The notes beneath the pieces were generated by a model that worked only from the letters and a program-made list of their open reading frames with translations, did not search any database and had not been told where the DNA came from. The translations under genes were made by a program, and so were the position numbers. 64,000 nucleotides of DNA. Origin: Flavobacterium sp. MC2016-06. GTDB lineage: Bacteria; Bacteroidota; Bacteroidia; Flavobacteriales; Flavobacteriaceae. The stretch is taken from contig NZ_WMID02000004.1 in NCBI RefSeq assembly GCF_009711165.2, forward strand, positions 62,001 to 126,000, written 5' to 3'. Below, in pieces: positions 51,916 to 62,727 of this stretch (positions are counted from its first letter, which is position 1; each line of letters begins with the position of its first letter).

Positions 51916-53622
51916 CTAAAATTTAACATTATAACATATGTTTACGATACTGTTAAATAATTGTATATCCGTGTAGTTTGCACCTCCATTTGTAAATATA
52001 ATACGCAATAATCCTTTAGGCGTTTCTAATCCCATACCTATTCCTATTCCTATTAAATTTTTTAATTTTTCGGGCTCTAAACTACTTGTTTTGTCTTGGT
52101 ATATCCCGTAATCGGTAATAGAATGGATGTATAAACTTTTAGAAATGATATATCTGTATTCTGTTAAAAGCATAGTTGTGAAATTTGCTTGCAAGCTATT
52201 TTCTAAAAATCCTCGGATTGAATTTATACCTCCAAATCGATACAATTCATTTGTAATATAGTTTTTGCTTTTTAAGATATAATTTTGTGAATTTATGTTA
52301 ATAAAGTTCTTCTCATTTAATTCAAAATTATAAGATAGATTTAAATTTGTGTAAAATTGGTTACTTGATTCGGCAGTTTCAGGATTATTGTTTGTGTTTC
52401 TTTTTCCGTAACCAATGATTAAGTTTAGAATTGCTTTTTTTGAGAAAAGTGAATTGTTTGCGTCTAGCTTTTTATAATCAAAATTTGATGTTAGGAAAGA
52501 GTTTTTGAAATCACTTATACTTGCGCTATTTGTATTTTGAATATCGCTTGATTCGGTGGATTGATATCCTAGATAAATTTTTGAATTATAATTAATATAG
52601 TAACCTAGATCTATTGCAGTTTTAGTGTTCTGAAAAGTGCTGTCTTGTTTAAATATATTTAATTGTGCTTTTATTCCTAATGATGATTTGAATATATATG
52701 GGATTTCTAATTTTGTATTGAAAGTTTTTTGTTGATTCCCGTCGCTTTTCCAATAAAGCGAAAATTGCTCACCGGCATGTAAGGTGTTTAGTAGTGAAAT
52801 ATCAAGATATCCATTAAGAGTGGCTTTTTTTGTTTCACTATTTGAGAAGCCAATGTAGCCATCAAAAGTATTTGCTTTTCTTTTTTGTACATAAACATAA
52901 ATTTTTGTAGAATCATTTGTGAAAAGTATTTCAGGATATTTTGTTTGAGTGATGAATTCAAAGTTGTCGATGTCTTGGTGAAGTTCTTTTATGATTTCTT
53001 GATTAAAAGTTTTATTTAAGTATTTTTTATTGAGTTGTTTTAAATGTCCTATTGGAAAGAAATTGTTTGAATTATAATTTTCATAATTAATAATAATGGA
53101 ATTTACGCTTCGTTTTTTTTCGGATTTAAAATTTAAGTCGGCAAATATTATTGAATTCTTTCTGCTGATATTTTCAAGTTTTATTTTTGTTAAGGCAAAC
53201 CCCTTTTTTTCAGCATCAATAATTTTTTGATTTAAGAAGTTTTCTGCTTCTCCATAAGGAAGAATTATAGTGTCATTTTGTGTTTTGTCTGAATTAAAAA
53301 AAGAATTATTTATACCTATATATATATGTATCTCTTTTGTTTTAGTTTTTAGGTCAATTATTGAGATGTACGTGCTGTCGTTTAGCTTGCTGGTTTCTAG
53401 TTTTTTGTTGTCTAAAAAACCCTTTTTTGACAACTGTAAAGAGGTGTTCTCTACTTCTTGAAATAACGATTTTAAATTAGGATGTTTGGGTGCGTAATTT
53501 AATGAATCGATAATTTTACTTTCAATTGCATTTGTACCATTAATTTTTAAATAAAAGTTTTGAGCATAACTAGAAATGCTGGTAAAGAAAAAGAATATGT
53601 ATAAAAGCTGTTTCAAAGGCAA
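51916..53622 (-). CDS. Omp85/BamA-like outer-membrane protein
   Basis: A 568-residue protein with signal peptide MPLKQLLYIFFFFTSISSYAQ. The N-terminal 230 residues look like two or three POTRA-type domains (SLFQEVENTSLQLSKKGFLDNK, ENFLNQKIIDAEKKGFALTKIKLE, GHLKQLNKKYLNKTFNQEIIKEL). A beta barrel follows and contains the Omp85 signature-like FGGINSIRGFLENSLQANFTTMLLTEYRY, ending VNICYNVKF. This is the surface-antigen/Omp85 layout. The POTRA-barrel pair could insert or translocate an outer-membrane or surface protein. It is the first gene before susC pair 2 and is divergent from the rpsL promoter. Confidence 0.8.
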   Translation of the reverse strand: MPLKQLLYIFFFFTSISSYAQNFYLKINGTNAIESKIIDSLNYAPKHPNLKSLFQEVENTSLQLSKKGFLDNKKLETSKLNDSTYISIIDLKTKTKEIHIYIGINNSFFNSDKTQNDTIILPYGEAENFLNQKIIDAEKKGFALTKIKLENISRKNSIIFADLNFKSEKKRSVNSIIINYENYNSNNFFPIGHLKQLNKKYLNKTFNQEIIKELHQDIDNFEFITQTKYPEILFTNDSTKIYVYVQKRKANTFDGYIGFSNSETKKATLNGYLDISLLNTLHAGEQFSLYWKSDGNQQKTFNTKLEIPYIFKSSLGIKAQLNIFKQDSTFQNTKTAIDLGYYINYNSKIYLGYQSTESSDIQNTNSASISDFKNSFLTSNFDYKKLDANNSLFSKKAILNLIIGYGKRNTNNNPETAESSNQFYTNLNLSYNFELNEKNFININSQNYILKSKNYITNELYRFGGINSIRGFLENSLQANFTTMLLTEYRYIISKSLYIHSITDYGIYQDKTSSLEPEKLKNLIGIGIGMGLETPKGLLRIIFTNGGANYTDIQLFNSIVNICYNVKF

Positions 53623-53714
53623 TTGTTTTGGTTATTAAAAGTATTGCAAATATCTATTGTTTGTTTTAAAAATCATAAGTATAAATAATGTTATTGAAAA
53701 TTAATGAATTAACG

Positions 53715-53745
53715 TTTGTATAGTGAAAAATATTTTATACATTTG
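53715..53745 (+). promoter_or_regulatory. Promoter of the rpsL-rpsG-fusA-rpsJ operon
   Basis: TTTG (53715-53718), 19 nt, TACATTTG (53738-53745): an exact match to the Bacteroidetes consensus. The leader to the rpsL ATG at 53800 is about 50 nt. It lies within a longer open frame, so that frame's earlier start is wrong. Confidence 0.85.
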
Positions 53746-53799
53746 CAACCCCGTAAAAAGCGGGAATTTAATATACATAATAAATTTTTAGTATTAATT

Positions 53800-54183
53800 A
53801 TGCCAACAATTCAACAATTAGTAAGAACAGGAAGAACTCAGATAACTAAGAAGAGTAAATCGGTTGCTTTAGATTCTTGTCCTCAAAGAAGAGGGGTTTG
53901 TACGCGTGTTTACACTACTACACCAAAAAAACCAAACTCTGCAATGCGTAAAGTAGCGCGTGTACGTTTGACAAATGGTAATGAGGTGAATGCTTACATC
54001 CCTGGAGAAGGACACAATTTACAAGAGCACTCGATAGTATTAGTTAGAGGCGGAAGGGTAAAAGATTTACCAGGTGTTAGATATCATATCGTTCGTGGAG
54101 CGCTTGACACGTCAGGAGTTGCAGGAAGAACGCAAAGAAGATCTAAGTACGGTGCTAAACGCCCAAAAGAAGCAAAAAAGTAA
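53800..54183 (+). CDS. rpsL: Ribosomal protein S12
   Basis: A 127-residue S12 from the ATG at 53800 ([12 protein letters not shown]); the promoter just upstream excludes the longer frame. The conserved [13 protein letters not shown] and [18 protein letters not shown] loops are intact, including the Lys at the streptomycin-sensitive position in TPKKPNS and [11 protein letters not shown]. No resistance substitution is visible. It is the first gene of the str operon; the next gene follows after 23 bp. Confidence 0.98.
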
Positions 54184-54206
54184 TTTAAAACTTTTAAGAA
54201 AAAGAC

Positions 54207-54683
54207 ATGAGAAAAAGAGCGGCAAAGAAAAGACCACTTTTACCAGATCCGAGGTTTAACGACCAATTGGTAACGCGTTTTGTAAACAACTTAATGTGGG
54301 ACGGTAAGAAATCTACAGCTTTCAAAGTATTTTATGATGCAATTGACATCATTGAGTCTAAAAAGCAAGATTCAGAAAAATCTTCATTAGAAATCTGGAA
54401 AGATGCTTTAACAAACGTTATGCCTCACGTAGAAGTACGTAGTCGTAGAGTAGGTGGAGCTACATTCCAAATTCCAATGCAAATTAGACCAGACAGAAAA
54501 ATTTCTATGGCAATGAAGTGGTTAATACTTTATTCTAGAAGAAGAAATGAAAAATCTATGGCACAGCGTTTAGCGTCAGAATGTTTAGCTGCTGCTAAAG
54601 AAGAAGGTGCTGCTGTTAAGAAAAGAATGGATACTCACAAAATGGCAGAAGCTAATAAAGCTTTCTCTCACTTTAGATTTTAA
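54207..54683 (+). CDS. rpsG: Ribosomal protein S7
   Basis: A 158-residue S7, the primary assembly protein of the 30S head. It starts [17 protein letters not shown] and has [25 protein letters not shown] and [21 protein letters not shown], all typical. The end [15 protein letters not shown] is normal. It follows rpsL and lies 11 bp before fusA. In E. coli S7 autoregulates this operon; no equivalent site was recognised. Confidence 0.98.
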   Translation: MRKRAAKKRPLLPDPRFNDQLVTRFVNNLMWDGKKSTAFKVFYDAIDIIESKKQDSEKSSLEIWKDALTNVMPHVEVRSRRVGGATFQIPMQIRPDRKISMAMKWLILYSRRRNEKSMAQRLASECLAAAKEEGAAVKKRMDTHKMAEANKAFSHFRF

Positions 54684-54694
54684 TTCGTAAAGAA

Positions 54695-56851
54695 ATGGCT
54701 AGAGATTTAAAATATACAAGAAATATCGGAATTGCTGCTCACATTGATGCTGGTAAAACAACAACAACTGAGCGTATTCTTTTTTATACTGGAAAGTCAC
54801 ACAAAATTGGTGAAGTACATGATGGTGCTGCAACAATGGACTGGATGGCTCAAGAGCAAGAAAGAGGTATTACAATTACTTCAGCGGCTACAACTTGTGA
54901 GTGGAATTTTCCAACTGAGCAAGGTAAAACGTTGCCTGAAACATTGCCTTACCACTTTAATATTATTGATACTCCTGGACACGTTGACTTTACTGTAGAG
55001 GTAAATCGTTCTTTACGTGTACTTGATGGTTTAGTTTTCTTGTTTAGTGCTGTTGATGGTGTTGAGCCTCAATCAGAAACTAACTGGAGACTTGCAGATC
55101 AATATAGAGTTCCACGTATGGGGTTTGTTAATAAAATGGACCGTCAAGGATCTAACTTTTTGGCAGTATGTCAACAAGTTCGTGATATGTTGAAATCTAA
55201 TGCTGTTGCGATCACTTTGCCAATTGGTGAAGAAAATGATTTTAAAGGTGTTGTTGATTTAGTAAAAAACCAAGCAATCGTTTGGCATGATGCTACTCAA
55301 GGAGCTACTTTTGATATTGTGCCTATCCCTGAGGATATGGTTGCAGAGGTAAAAGAATACAGATCAATTCTTATCGAGGCAGTAGCTGATTATGATGAGA
55401 ATTTGTTGGAGAAATTCATGGAAGATGAAAACTCTATTACTGAAGAAGAAATTAATGTTGCTTTAAGAGCTGCTACAATTGACATGGCTATCATTCCTAT
55501 GATTGCTGGTTCTTCTTTCAAAAATAAAGGTGTTCAATTCATGTTAGATGCAGTATGTAAATATTTGCCATCTCCAATGGATAAAGAAGGTATTGAAGGA
55601 ATTCACCCTGATGATGCTGAATTATTAGAAGAAGATCAAGTTAAAATTTTACGTAAGCCAGATGTTAAAGAGCCATTCGCTGCTTTAGCATTTAAAATTG
55701 CTACTGACCCATTCGTTGGGCGTTTAGCTTTCTTCCGTGCTTATTCTGGTCGTTTGGACGCAGGTTCTTACGTTTTGAATACACGTTCTGGTAGTAAAGA
55801 AAGAATTTCTCGTATTTACCAAATGCACGCTAACAAGCAAAATCCAATCGAATATATCGAAGCTGGGGATATTGGAGCTGCTGTTGGATTTAAAGATATC
55901 AAAACTGGAGATACATTGTGTGATGAAAAACACCCAATCATTCTTGAGTCTATGAAATTCCCTGCACCGGTAATTGGTATTGCTATTGAGCCTAAAACAA
56001 AAGCTGACGTTGATAAAATGGGTATGGCTTTAGCTAAATTAGCTGAAGAAGATCCAACATTTACAGTTAGAACTGATGAGGCTTCTGGTCAAACTATTAT
56101 CTCAGGTATGGGTGAGCTTCACTTAGATATCTTGGTAGATCGTATGAAACGTGAATTTAAAGTTGAAGTTAACCAAGGTGAGCCTCAAGTTGAATATAAA
56201 GAAGCGTTTACAAGATCTGCAACCCACAGAGAAACTTACAAGAAACAATCTGGAGGTCGTGGTAAATTCGGTGATATCGTATTTACACTTGAGCCTGCTG
56301 ACGAAGTTGATGGTAAAATTCCAAAAGGATTACAGTTTATTAATGCTGTAAAAGGTGGTAACGTTCCTAAAGAATATATTCCATCTGTAGAAAAAGGTTT
56401 CCGTGAAGCTATGAAAACTGGTCCTTTGGCTGGTTATCAAGTGGATAGTTTGAAAGTAACTTTAACAGACGGATCTTTCCACCCTGTCGATTCAGATGCT
56501 CTTTCTTTTGAGTTAGCTGCTAGAATGGGTTATAGAGAAGTTGCTAAAGCGGCTGGTGCAATTGTTCTTGAGCCAATCATGAAAATGGAAGTTATTACAC
56601 CTGAAGAAAACATGGGAGATATCGTTGGTGATATCAACCGTCGTAGAGGTCAGGTTAATGACATGGGTGACAGAAATGGTGCTAAAACTATTAAAGCTGA
56701 TGTGCCTTTATCAGAAATGTTTGGATATGTAACTACATTAAGAACATTATCTTCAGGTAGAGCTACTTCAACAATGGAGTTTTCTCACTATGCAGAAACG
56801 CCTTCTAATATTTCAGAAGCGGTAATTAAAAAAGCAAAAGGTAACGCTTAA
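54695..56851 (+). CDS. fusA: Elongation factor G
   Basis: A 718-residue translational GTPase that moves tRNAs and mRNA after peptide transfer. G1 is [13 protein letters not shown] (15-27), G2 lies in [12 protein letters not shown]3 DTPGHVDF and G4 NKMD (about 146). Domains II to V follow, with the domain IV start [29 protein letters not shown]. Its operon position after rpsG marks it as the main EF-G. The tuf gene, which follows fusA in many bacteria, is absent here; rpsJ follows after 11 bp. Confidence 0.98.
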   Translation: MARDLKYTRNIGIAAHIDAGKTTTTERILFYTGKSHKIGEVHDGAATMDWMAQEQERGITITSAATTCEWNFPTEQGKTLPETLPYHFNIIDTPGHVDFTVEVNRSLRVLDGLVFLFSAVDGVEPQSETNWRLADQYRVPRMGFVNKMDRQGSNFLAVCQQVRDMLKSNAVAITLPIGEENDFKGVVDLVKNQAIVWHDATQGATFDIVPIPEDMVAEVKEYRSILIEAVADYDENLLEKFMEDENSITEEEINVALRAATIDMAIIPMIAGSSFKNKGVQFMLDAVCKYLPSPMDKEGIEGIHPDDAELLEEDQVKILRKPDVKEPFAALAFKIATDPFVGRLAFFRAYSGRLDAGSYVLNTRSGSKERISRIYQMHANKQNPIEYIEAGDIGAAVGFKDIKTGDTLCDEKHPIILESMKFPAPVIGIAIEPKTKADVDKMGMALAKLAEEDPTFTVRTDEASGQTIISGMGELHLDILVDRMKREFKVEVNQGEPQVEYKEAFTRSATHRETYKKQSGGRGKFGDIVFTLEPADEVDGKIPKGLQFINAVKGGNVPKEYIPSVEKGFREAMKTGPLAGYQVDSLKVTLTDGSFHPVDSDALSFELAARMGYREVAKAAGAIVLEPIMKMEVITPEENMGDIVGDINRRRGQVNDMGDRNGAKTIKADVPLSEMFGYVTTLRTLSSGRATSTMEFSHYAETPSNISEAVIKKAKGNA

Positions 56852-56862
56852 TTCTTAAGAAA

Positions 56863-57168
56863 ATGAGTCAAAAAATCAGAATAAAACTAAAATCTTACGA
56901 TCACATGTTGGTAGATAAATCTGCTGAAAAGATCGTAAAAACAGTAAAAACTACTGGAGCAGTTGTAACAGGTCCAATTCCGTTACCAACTCACAAAAAA
57001 CTTTTCACTGTATTACGTTCTCCGCACGTTAACAAAAAAGCGAGAGAGCAATTTGAAGTAATGTCATACAAGAGATTGATTGATATTTATTCATCTTCAT
57101 CTAAAACTATTGATGCTTTAATGAAACTTGAATTGCCAAGTGGAGTAGAAGTGGAAATAAAAGTATAA
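56863..57168 (+). CDS. rpsJ: Ribosomal protein S10
   Basis: A 101-residue S10 ([50 protein letters not shown]). It is a 30S protein that in E. coli also acts as NusE in antitermination. Here it ends the str operon directly after fusA, and a terminator (57190-57222) and a new promoter separate it from rplC, which it normally leads. Confidence 0.98.
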
Positions 57169-57189
57169 TTTTTTTATTATATTTTATAT

Positions 57190-57222
57190 AAAAAAGCGAG
57201 ACAGAAATGTTTCGCTTTTTTT
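57190..57222 (+). terminator. Terminator after rpsJ
   Basis: AAAAAGCGAGACA (57191-57203) pairs with TGTTTCGCTTTTT (57208-57220), including one G-U pair, around a GAAA tetraloop, followed by T. It ends the str operon 22 bp after rpsJ. Confidence 0.88.
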
Positions 57223-57471
57223 ATTGTTCAATTTTTTCTTTAAAGAGTTTTGAAATCTTTTTTGTTCTTGGTGAAATAATAAAATTTTTAGTGAAAAGCC
57301 TTTTGTTTAGGCTCTTACTAATGATTTTGATGCTGTGGATTAAGTAAATGTTAAGGTTTATGTTGTTGATAAAATAGATTTTTTAGTTTTGTTTTTTTAA
57401 TAAATATGTTATTGAATCGACTCCTATTGGTGCTTGGATTTTGATAATGAGCGATTTAATTTTTCTAACTG

Positions 57472-57503
57472 TTTGGTATATTCAATTTTAATGTCTACTT
57501 TTG
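57472..57503 (+). promoter_or_regulatory. Promoter of the S10-region operon (rplC onward)
   Basis: TTTG (57472-57475), 20 nt, TACTTTTG (57496-57503) is a full consensus match. The leader to rplC is about 65 nt. The earlier part of the 404-bp gap, 57223-57470, is AT-rich with only a weak hairpin (AGCCTTTTGTTTAGGCT, about 57298-57314). Confidence 0.8.
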
Positions 57504-57572
57504 CACTCCCTGTTTGGAAATTTCTGTTATTTTTAAATTGAAGGGAATTTTAGTAATTAATAATTAATATTT

Positions 57573-58190
57573 ATGTCTGGGTTAATTGGTAAAAAAATCG
57601 GCATGACTAGTATTTTCGACGAAAACGGGAAAAACATTCCTTGTACAGTAATCGAGGCTGGGCCGTGTGTTGTTACCCAAGTCAGAACCAAAGGTGTTGA
57701 CGGGTACGAAGCGTTGCAACTAGGTTTCGATGACAAAAACGAGAAACATTCTACTAAAGCGGCTTTAGGTCACTTTAAAAAAGCTGGAACTGTTGCTAAG
57801 AAAAAAGTCGTTGAATTCCAAGATTTCGCAACTGAACAAAAATTAGGAGATCTTATTGATGTTTCTATTTTTGCTGAAGGAGAATTTGTAGATGTACAAG
57901 GTGTGTCTAAAGGTAAAGGTTTTCAAGGTGTTGTAAAACGTCACGGTTTTGGTGGTGTTGGTCAAGCAACTCATGGTCAACATAACCGTTTAAGAGCGCC
58001 AGGTTCTGTGGGAGCTTCTTCTTATCCATCTAGAGTATTCAAAGGAATGCGTATGGCTGGAAGAATGGGAGGAGATAATGTAAAAGTACAAAACCTTAGA
58101 GTTTTAAAAGTAGTTGCTGAAAAGAACCTACTTGTTATTAAAGGATGTGTTCCTGGACATAAAAACTCTTATGTAATCATTCAGAAGTAA
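57573..58190 (+). CDS. rplC: Ribosomal protein L3
   Basis: A 205-residue L3 ([67 protein letters not shown]). It is an early 50S assembly protein near the peptidyl-transferase centre. It is the first gene of the second operon, and its stop codon overlaps the rplD start by one base (TAATG), implying coupled translation. Confidence 0.98.
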   Translation: MSGLIGKKIGMTSIFDENGKNIPCTVIEAGPCVVTQVRTKGVDGYEALQLGFDDKNEKHSTKAALGHFKKAGTVAKKKVVEFQDFATEQKLGDLIDVSIFAEGEFVDVQGVSKGKGFQGVVKRHGFGGVGQATHGQHNRLRAPGSVGASSYPSRVFKGMRMAGRMGGDNVKVQNLRVLKVVAEKNLLVIKGCVPGHKNSYVIIQK

Positions 58191-58819
58191 TGGAAGTAAA
58201 AGTATTAGATTTCAACGGAAAAGATACTGGAAGAAAAGTTCAACTTTCTGATTCAGTATTCGCAATTGAACCAAATAATCACGCAGTATATCTTGATGTT
58301 AAGCAATATCTTGCTAATCAAAGACAAGGTACTCACAAGGCTAAAGAAAGAGCTGAAGTTACTGGTAGTACGCGTAAGATTAAAAAACAAAAAGGAACTG
58401 GTACGGCTCGTGCGGGTAGTATCAAAAACCCATTGTTTAAAGGTGGTGGAACAATTTTCGGACCAAGACCAAGAAGTTATTCATTTAAATTGAATAAAAG
58501 CTTGAAAAGATTGGCAAGAAAATCAGCTTTCTCAATCAAAGCAAAAGAGTCAAATATTATCGTTCTTGAGGACTTTAATTTTGAAACTCCAAACACTAAA
58601 AATTTCATTAACGTTTTGAAAGCTTTAGGGTTAGATAACAAAAAATCTCTATTTGTGTTGGGAGAGTCAAATAAAAATGTATATTTGTCGTCACGCAATT
58701 TAAAGGCTTCTAATGTCGTAACTAGCTCAGAATTAAGCACTTACGCAATTCTTAACACTAATAATTTAGTGCTTTTAGAAGGTTCTTTGGAGTTAATTGA
58801 AGAAAATTTAAGTAAATAA
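58190..58819 (+). CDS. rplD: Ribosomal protein L4
   Basis: A 209-residue L4. The loop reaching the exit tunnel is seen in [53 protein letters not shown]. In E. coli L4 represses the S10 operon at its leader; no similar leader structure was recognised upstream of rplC. It overlaps rplC by 1 bp and precedes rplW by 7 bp. Confidence 0.97.
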   Translation: MEVKVLDFNGKDTGRKVQLSDSVFAIEPNNHAVYLDVKQYLANQRQGTHKAKERAEVTGSTRKIKKQKGTGTARAGSIKNPLFKGGGTIFGPRPRSYSFKLNKSLKRLARKSAFSIKAKESNIIVLEDFNFETPNTKNFINVLKALGLDNKKSLFVLGESNKNVYLSSRNLKASNVVTSSELSTYAILNTNNLVLLEGSLELIEENLSK

Positions 58820-58826
58820 TAGGAAT

Positions 58827-59117
58827 ATGAGCATCATAATTAGACCTATAGTAACAGAAAAAGTAACCAAAGAAAGTGAAGTTTTAAACCGCTTCGGATT
58901 CGTTGTTGACAAAAAAGCAAACAAAGTACAAATTAAGAAAGCTGTTGAAGCTGCTTATGGAGTTACTATCGTTTCAGTTAACACGATGAACGTAAGACCG
59001 GATAGAACTACAAAATACACTAAAAGTGGTTTGATCAGTGGAAAGACAAATGCAATTAAAAAAGCAATTGTTCAAGTACAAGAAGGAGAAACAATTGATT
59101 TTTACAACAATATCTAA
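58827..59117 (+). CDS. rplW: Ribosomal protein L23
   Basis: A 96-residue L23 (MSIIIRPIVTEKVTKESE, FVVDKKANKVQIKKAVEAAYGVTIVSVNTMNVRP). It lies at the tunnel exit and is the docking site for trigger factor and SRP. It has normal length for this phylum and is 6 bp before rplB. Confidence 0.97.
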   Translation: MSIIIRPIVTEKVTKESEVLNRFGFVVDKKANKVQIKKAVEAAYGVTIVSVNTMNVRPDRTTKYTKSGLISGKTNAIKKAIVQVQEGETIDFYNNI

Positions 59118-59123
59118 GATAAA

Positions 59124-59948
59124 ATGTCAGTAAGAAAATTAAAACCTATTACCCCAGGTCAGCGATTTAGAGTTGTGAATGGTTATGACGCCATTACAAC
59201 TGATAAGCCGGAACGCTCTTTGATAGCGCCGATAAAAAACTCTGGAGGTAGAAATAGTCAAGGAAAGATGACCATGCGTTATACGGGTGGTGGTCACAAG
59301 CAGAGATATCGTATTATTGATTTCAAAAGAACTAAAGACGGAATTCCGGCTACTGTGAAATCAATCGAATACGATCCAAATCGTACTGCGTTTATTGCTT
59401 TATTAGCTTATGCTGATGGAGAAAAAACTTATGTAATTGCTCAAAACGGATTGAAAGTTGGTCAGAAATTAGTTTCTGGTCCAGAATCTCAACCTGAAAT
59501 TGGTAATACATTACCTTTAAGCAGAATTCCTTTAGGAACTGTAATCTCTTGTATTGAGTTACGTCCAGGTCAAGGTGCGGTAATCGCTCGTTCAGCTGGA
59601 ACATTTGCTCAATTAATGGCAAGAGATGGAAAATATGCTACAATTAAAATGCCATCTGGTGAAACAAGATTGATCTTGTTAACTTGTTCGGCTACAATTG
59701 GAGCTGTTTCTAATTCAGACCACCAATTAGTTGTATCTGGTAAAGCAGGTAGAACAAGATGGTTAGGAAGAAGACCTAGAACAAGACCTGTTGCAATGAA
59801 CCCTGTTGATCACCCAATGGGTGGTGGAGAAGGACGTTCTTCTGGTGGACATCCACGTTCAAGAAATGGAATACCAGCAAAAGGTTATAGAACTCGTTCT
59901 AAGAAAAACCCGAGTAACAAGTATATCGTAGAACGTAGAAAGAAATAA
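59124..59948 (+). CDS. rplB: Ribosomal protein L2
   Basis: A 274-residue L2 with [21 protein letters not shown], the RNA-binding middle ([23 protein letters not shown]), and the C-terminal [19 protein letters not shown] containing the conserved peptidyl-transferase His. It supports subunit association and tRNA binding. Tightly packed between rplW and rpsS. Confidence 0.98.
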   Translation: MSVRKLKPITPGQRFRVVNGYDAITTDKPERSLIAPIKNSGGRNSQGKMTMRYTGGGHKQRYRIIDFKRTKDGIPATVKSIEYDPNRTAFIALLAYADGEKTYVIAQNGLKVGQKLVSGPESQPEIGNTLPLSRIPLGTVISCIELRPGQGAVIARSAGTFAQLMARDGKYATIKMPSGETRLILLTCSATIGAVSNSDHQLVVSGKAGRTRWLGRRPRTRPVAMNPVDHPMGGGEGRSSGGHPRSRNGIPAKGYRTRSKKNPSNKYIVERRKK

Positions 59949-59954
59949 TAAGAT

Positions 59955-60233
59955 ATGGCACGTTCATTAAAAAAAGGACCTTTCGTTCATTATAAGTTAG
60001 ACAAGAAAGTTCAAGAAAACATTGAAAGCGGAAAAAATGGAGTTGTAAAGACATGGTCTAGAGCTTCTATGATTACTCCAGACTTTGTTGGACAGACTAT
60101 CGCAGTTCATAACGGTCGTCAATTTGTACCAGTTTACGTAACAGAAAACATGGTAGGTCACAAATTAGGAGAGTTTTCACCAACTAGATCTTTTAGAGGT
60201 CATGCTGGAGCAAAAAATAAAGGTAAAAAATAA
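59955..60233 (+). CDS. rpsS: Ribosomal protein S19
   Basis: A 92-residue S19 ([70 protein letters not shown]). It sits in the 30S head with S13. Six bp from each neighbour. Confidence 0.98.
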   Translation: MARSLKKGPFVHYKLDKKVQENIESGKNGVVKTWSRASMITPDFVGQTIAVHNGRQFVPVYVTENMVGHKLGEFSPTRSFRGHAGAKNKGKK

Positions 60234-60239
60234 GAAGCA

Positions 60240-60653
60240 ATGGGAGTTCGTAAAAGAGAAACAGCAGATGCGAGAAAAGAGGCTAATAAGTCTATTGCTT
60301 TCGCAAAATTGAATAACTGCCCTACTTCACCTAGAAAAATGCGCTTAGTAGCGGACTTGGTAAGAGGTCAGAAGGTAGAAAGAGCACTTAACATCTTAAG
60401 ATTCAGTTCTAAAGAAGCTTCAAGAAAATTAGAAAAACTATTATTATCTGCAATCAACAACTGGGAGCAAAAAAATAGTGAAGGTAATTTAGAAGAAGCT
60501 GGATTATTTGTTAAAGAGATCAGAGTAGATGGTGGAATGATGTTGAAAAGACTTCGTCCAGCTCCACAAGGTCGCGCACACAGAATAAGAAAACGTTCTA
60601 ACCACGTAACAATCGTGCTTGGAGCTATCAATAACACACAAAGCAATTCTTAA
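60240..60653 (+). CDS. rplV: Ribosomal protein L22
   Basis: A 137-residue L22 ([55 protein letters not shown]). The hairpin that lines the exit tunnel, where macrolide resistance changes occur, has the usual [19 protein letters not shown] sequence. Slightly longer than E. coli L22 at both ends, usual in Bacteroidetes. Confidence 0.97.
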
Positions 60654-60658
60654 GCAGC

Positions 60659-61417
60659 ATGGGACAAAAGACAAATCCAATTGGAAATAGACTTGGTATC
60701 ATCAGAGGATGGGACTCAAACTGGTATGGTGGAAATGATTACGGTGATAAACTTGCCGAAGATCACAAAATCAGAAAGTATATCCATGCTCGTTTATCAA
60801 AAGCTAGTGTATCAAAGGTAATCATCGAGAGAACTTTAAAGCTTGTAACCGTTACTATCACTACTGCTAGACCTGGTATCATTATCGGAAAAGGTGGACA
60901 AGAGGTAGACAAGTTAAAAGAGGAACTTAAGAAAGTTACTGATAAAGAGGTTCAAATTAACATCTTTGAAATTAAACGTCCTGAGTTAGATGCGTATCTT
61001 GTGGCTACAAGCATCGCTCGTCAAATCGAAAGCCGTATTTCTTACAGACGTGCAATCAAAATGGCTATTGCTGCTTCTATGCGTATGAACGCTGAAGGTA
61101 TCAAAGTTTTGATTTCTGGTCGTTTGAATGGTGCTGAGATGGCACGTTCAGAAGGTTTCAAAGAAGGTAGAATTCCTCTATCAACTTTCAGAGCCGATAT
61201 CGATTATGCTCTTGCTGAAGCTCATACTACTTACGGTAGAATGGGAATTAAAGTATGGATCATGAAAGGTGAAGTTTATGGAAAGAGAGATCTTTCTCCA
61301 CTTGCAGGAATGGATAAAAAACAATCTGGAACTGGTGGTGGTAAAGGTGGAGATGCCCCTAGAGGTAAATCTAACTTTAATAAAGGTGGAAAACCAGACG
61401 CTCGTAAAAGAAAGTAA
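60659..61417 (+). CDS. rpsC: Ribosomal protein S3
   Basis: A 252-residue S3 ([26 protein letters not shown] domain with [36 protein letters not shown]). The C-terminus has a lysine- and glycine-rich extension of about 35 residues ([23 protein letters not shown]), which is disordered in related proteins. It forms the mRNA entry channel with S4 and S5. Confidence 0.98.
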
Positions 61418-61436
61418 ATTTTTAAACTAAAGAAAA

Positions 61437-61862
61437 ATGTTACAGCCTAAAAGAACAAAATACCGTAAGGTACAAAAGGGTAAAATGAAAGGTAACTCTC
61501 AAAGAGGGCATGAACTTTCTAATGGAATGTTTGGTATTAAATCTGTACATGAAGATGGAATGTTCTTAACTTCTCGTCAAATCGAAGCTGCGCGTATTGC
61601 TGCAACTCGTTTCATGAAGAGAGAGGGACAATTATGGATCAAAATATTTCCAGACAAACCAATTACTAAGAAGCCTCTTGAGGTACGTATGGGTAAAGGA
61701 AAAGGTGCCGTTGAATATTGGGCTGCCGTTGTTAAACCCGGAAGAATTATGTTTGAAGTTGGAGGAGTTCCTTTGTCAGTTGCAAAAGAGGCATTACGCC
61801 TTGCAGCTCAAAAGCTTCCAGTAAAAACTAAATTCGTCGTTGCTAGAGATTTCGAAGCATAA
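61437..61862 (+). CDS. rplP: Ribosomal protein L16
   Basis: A 141-residue L16 ([64 protein letters not shown]). It organises the A-site region of the 50S subunit. Length is close to usual. It is 19 bp after rpsC and 13 bp before rpmC. Confidence 0.98.
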   Translation: MLQPKRTKYRKVQKGKMKGNSQRGHELSNGMFGIKSVHEDGMFLTSRQIEAARIAATRFMKREGQLWIKIFPDKPITKKPLEVRMGKGKGAVEYWAAVVKPGRIMFEVGGVPLSVAKEALRLAAQKLPVKTKFVVARDFEA

Positions 61863-61875
61863 TTAAATTTATATT

Positions 61876-62067
61876 ATGAAACAATCAGAAATAAAAGATC
61901 TTTCTGCAGCGGAGTTGCAAGAAAAACTTAGTCAAACTAAGAAAATATATGCTGACCTAAAAATGGCTCACGCTATTTCTCCAATTGAGAATCCACTTCA
62001 AATTAGAAGTGTAAGAAGAACAGTTGCAAGATTGGCTACAGAGTTAACTAAAAGAGAGTTACAATAA
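61876..62067 (+). CDS. rpmC: Ribosomal protein L29
   Basis: A 63-residue L29 (MKQSEIKDLSAAELQEKLSQ, SPIENPLQIRSVRRTVARLATEL), two long helices at the tunnel exit next to L23. Seventeen bp before rpsQ. Confidence 0.97.
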   Translation: MKQSEIKDLSAAELQEKLSQTKKIYADLKMAHAISPIENPLQIRSVRRTVARLATELTKRELQ

Positions 62068-62084
62068 TTGTATTCTGCTGAAAG

Positions 62085-62345
62085 ATGGAAGAAAAAAGAA
62101 ATTTAAGAAAAGAAAGAATTGGTGTTGTTACTTCAAATAAAATGGACAAGTCTATTGTTATTGCTGAAGTAAGAAAAGTAAAACACCCATTATACGGTAA
62201 GTTCGTGTTGAAAACTAAGAAATACGTTGCACACGACGAAACAAACGACTGTAACATTGGAGATACTGTAAGAATTAGCGAAACGCGTCCTTTAAGTAAA
62301 ACAAAATGTTGGAGATTAGTTGAAATCTTAGAAAGAGCTAAATAA
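62085..62345 (+). CDS. rpsQ: Ribosomal protein S17
   Basis: An 86-residue S17 ([51 protein letters not shown]). It is an early binder of the 16S 5' domain. A 103-codon frame on the opposite strand is only its shadow. Confidence 0.98.
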   Translation: MEEKRNLRKERIGVVTSNKMDKSIVIAEVRKVKHPLYGKFVLKTKKYVAHDETNDCNIGDTVRISETRPLSKTKCWRLVEILERAK

Positions 62346-62347
62346 TT

Positions 62348-62716
62348 ATGGTACAACAAGAATCAAGACTAAAAGTAGCAGATAACACGGGGGCAAAAGA
62401 AGTTTTAACTATCCGTGTTTTAGGAGGTACCAAAAGAAGGTATGCCTCTGTTGGTGACAAGATTGTAGTTTCTATCAAAGATGCAACTCCAAACGGAAAC
62501 GTTAAAAAAGGAGCTGTTTCAACTGCAGTTGTTGTACGTACCAAAAAAGAAGTGAGAAGAGCTGATGGTTCTTATATCCGTTTCGATGACAATGCATGTG
62601 TTCTTTTGAACGCTGCAGGGGAAATGAGAGGAACTCGTGTTTTTGGTCCGGTAGCAAGAGAACTTCGTGAAAAACAATTCATGAAAATTGTATCATTAGC
62701 ACCAGAAGTGCTTTAA
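62348..62716 (+). CDS. rplN: Ribosomal protein L14
   Basis: A 122-residue L14 ([67 protein letters not shown]). It lies at the subunit interface and in other bacteria binds the silencing factor RsfS. Two bp after rpsQ. Confidence 0.98.
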
Positions 62717-62727
62717 TTCGTTTTAAG

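Noticed and set aside
53716..53799. Extended N-terminus of S12
   Set aside because: It overlaps the perfect promoter; S12 always starts MPTIQQL.
62048..62359. 103-codon minus-strand ORF opposite rpsQ
   Set aside because: Antisense shadow of a highly conserved ribosomal gene.
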